NCBI GenBank assembly: GCA_947450405.1
Contig: CANFVI010000008.1
Coordinates: forward strand, 1-22,707
Reading direction: 5' to 3'
DNA length: 22,707 bases
DNA from: Flavobacteriales bacterium
GTDB taxonomy: Bacteria; Bacteroidota; Bacteroidia; NS11-12g; UBA955
The notes beneath the pieces were generated by a model. That model saw only the letters and a list, made by a program, of their open reading frames with translations, had not been told where the DNA came from and did not search any database. Shown here in pieces: positions 22,621-22,707 of this stretch; position 1 is the stretch's first letter; each line of letters opens with the position of its first letter. Made by a program: the position numbers and the translations under genes.

Positions 22621-22628
22621 TAATTTTG
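22621..22628 (+). promoter_or_regulatory. TAnnTTTG -7 element of the beta-CASP gene
   Basis: TAATTTTG matches TAnnTTTG and ends four bases before ATG 22633, the same short spacing as at the epimerase and pheT starts. Confidence 0.55.
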
Positions 22629-22632
22629 TAAA

Positions 22633-22707
22633 ATGAGATTGACATTTTGGGGTGCCGCTAGGCAAGTTACTGGAAGCATGCATTTGCTTGAGTTATCTAG
22701 CGGCACA
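22633..22707 (+). CDS. Beta-CASP metallo-beta-lactamase-fold RNase, 3' truncated by the window
   Basis: Only the first 25 codons are present: MRLTFWGAARQVTGSMHLLE, then LSSGT. This is the characteristic N-terminus of MBL-fold beta-CASP ribonucleases (the YSH1/CPSF73-like group in bacteria), where G-A-x-x-x-V-T-G-S forms the first strand and turn of the metallo-beta-lactamase domain. The metal-binding HxHxDH motif lies beyond the window. The start follows a -7 element. Assignment rests on this short stretch, so the exact subfamily is open. Confidence 0.75.
   Translation, partial: MRLTFWGAARQVTGSMHLLELSSGT

Overview
The window looks like chromosomal DNA of a Bacteroidota bacterium, probably outside the genus Bacteroides (a Sphingobacteriia/Chitinophagia-like lineage is my inference). 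Supporting evidence: a TAnnTTTG promoter element sits before nine gene starts, upstream regions are A-rich rather than Shine-Dalgarno-rich, there is an S46 dipeptidyl-peptidase, an FadL-like outer-membrane protein lies beside coaX and lptC, and one large secreted protein ends in a type IX secretion (T9SS) type A sorting domain. I see no rRNA, tRNA, transposase or CRISPR array.

Region 1 (1-6800) is the end of a surface-polysaccharide locus: a 5'-truncated family-4 glycosyltransferase with an intrinsic terminator, a WcaJ-like initiating sugar-phosphate transferase, a WbpP/TviC-like UDP-HexNAc 4-epimerase, an AsnB-type amidotransferase and a TviB/WbpO-like UDP-HexNAc 6-dehydrogenase. Together the last three resemble the route to UDP-GalNAcA and its amide. 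Each gene from the sugar transferase onward has its own candidate promoter.

Region 2 (6801-10995) holds a secreted S46 peptidase and then about 1 kb of repeat DNA. An AT-rich DUF6088/AbiEi-like antitoxin gene with no toxin gene is embedded in the repeats. The repeat family is the most unusual feature of the window. It combines a 9-bp tandem motif (GATTAGACA/G, or TGTCTAATC on the other strand) with CTAAAC-rich arms around a short hairpin whose stem pairs despite sequence change. It also occurs after the sugar transferase, epimerase, amidotransferase and dehydrogenase genes. It reads in one orientation before the peptidase gene and in the other after it.

Region 3 (11009-16142) is a tight operon: pheT, coaX, an outer-membrane beta-barrel gene, lptC and a small membrane-protein gene, with gaps or overlaps of -1, -20, +3 and about -62 bp. 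It contains no repeats.

Region 4 (16143-22707) has an AT-rich intergenic stretch with DnaA-box-like sites, a TetR regulator convergent with an uncharacterised HTH regulator, a possible 43-residue ORF coupled to a 1416-residue secreted hydrolase/beta-helix protein, and the first 25 codons of a beta-CASP metallo-beta-lactamase-fold RNase that runs off the window.
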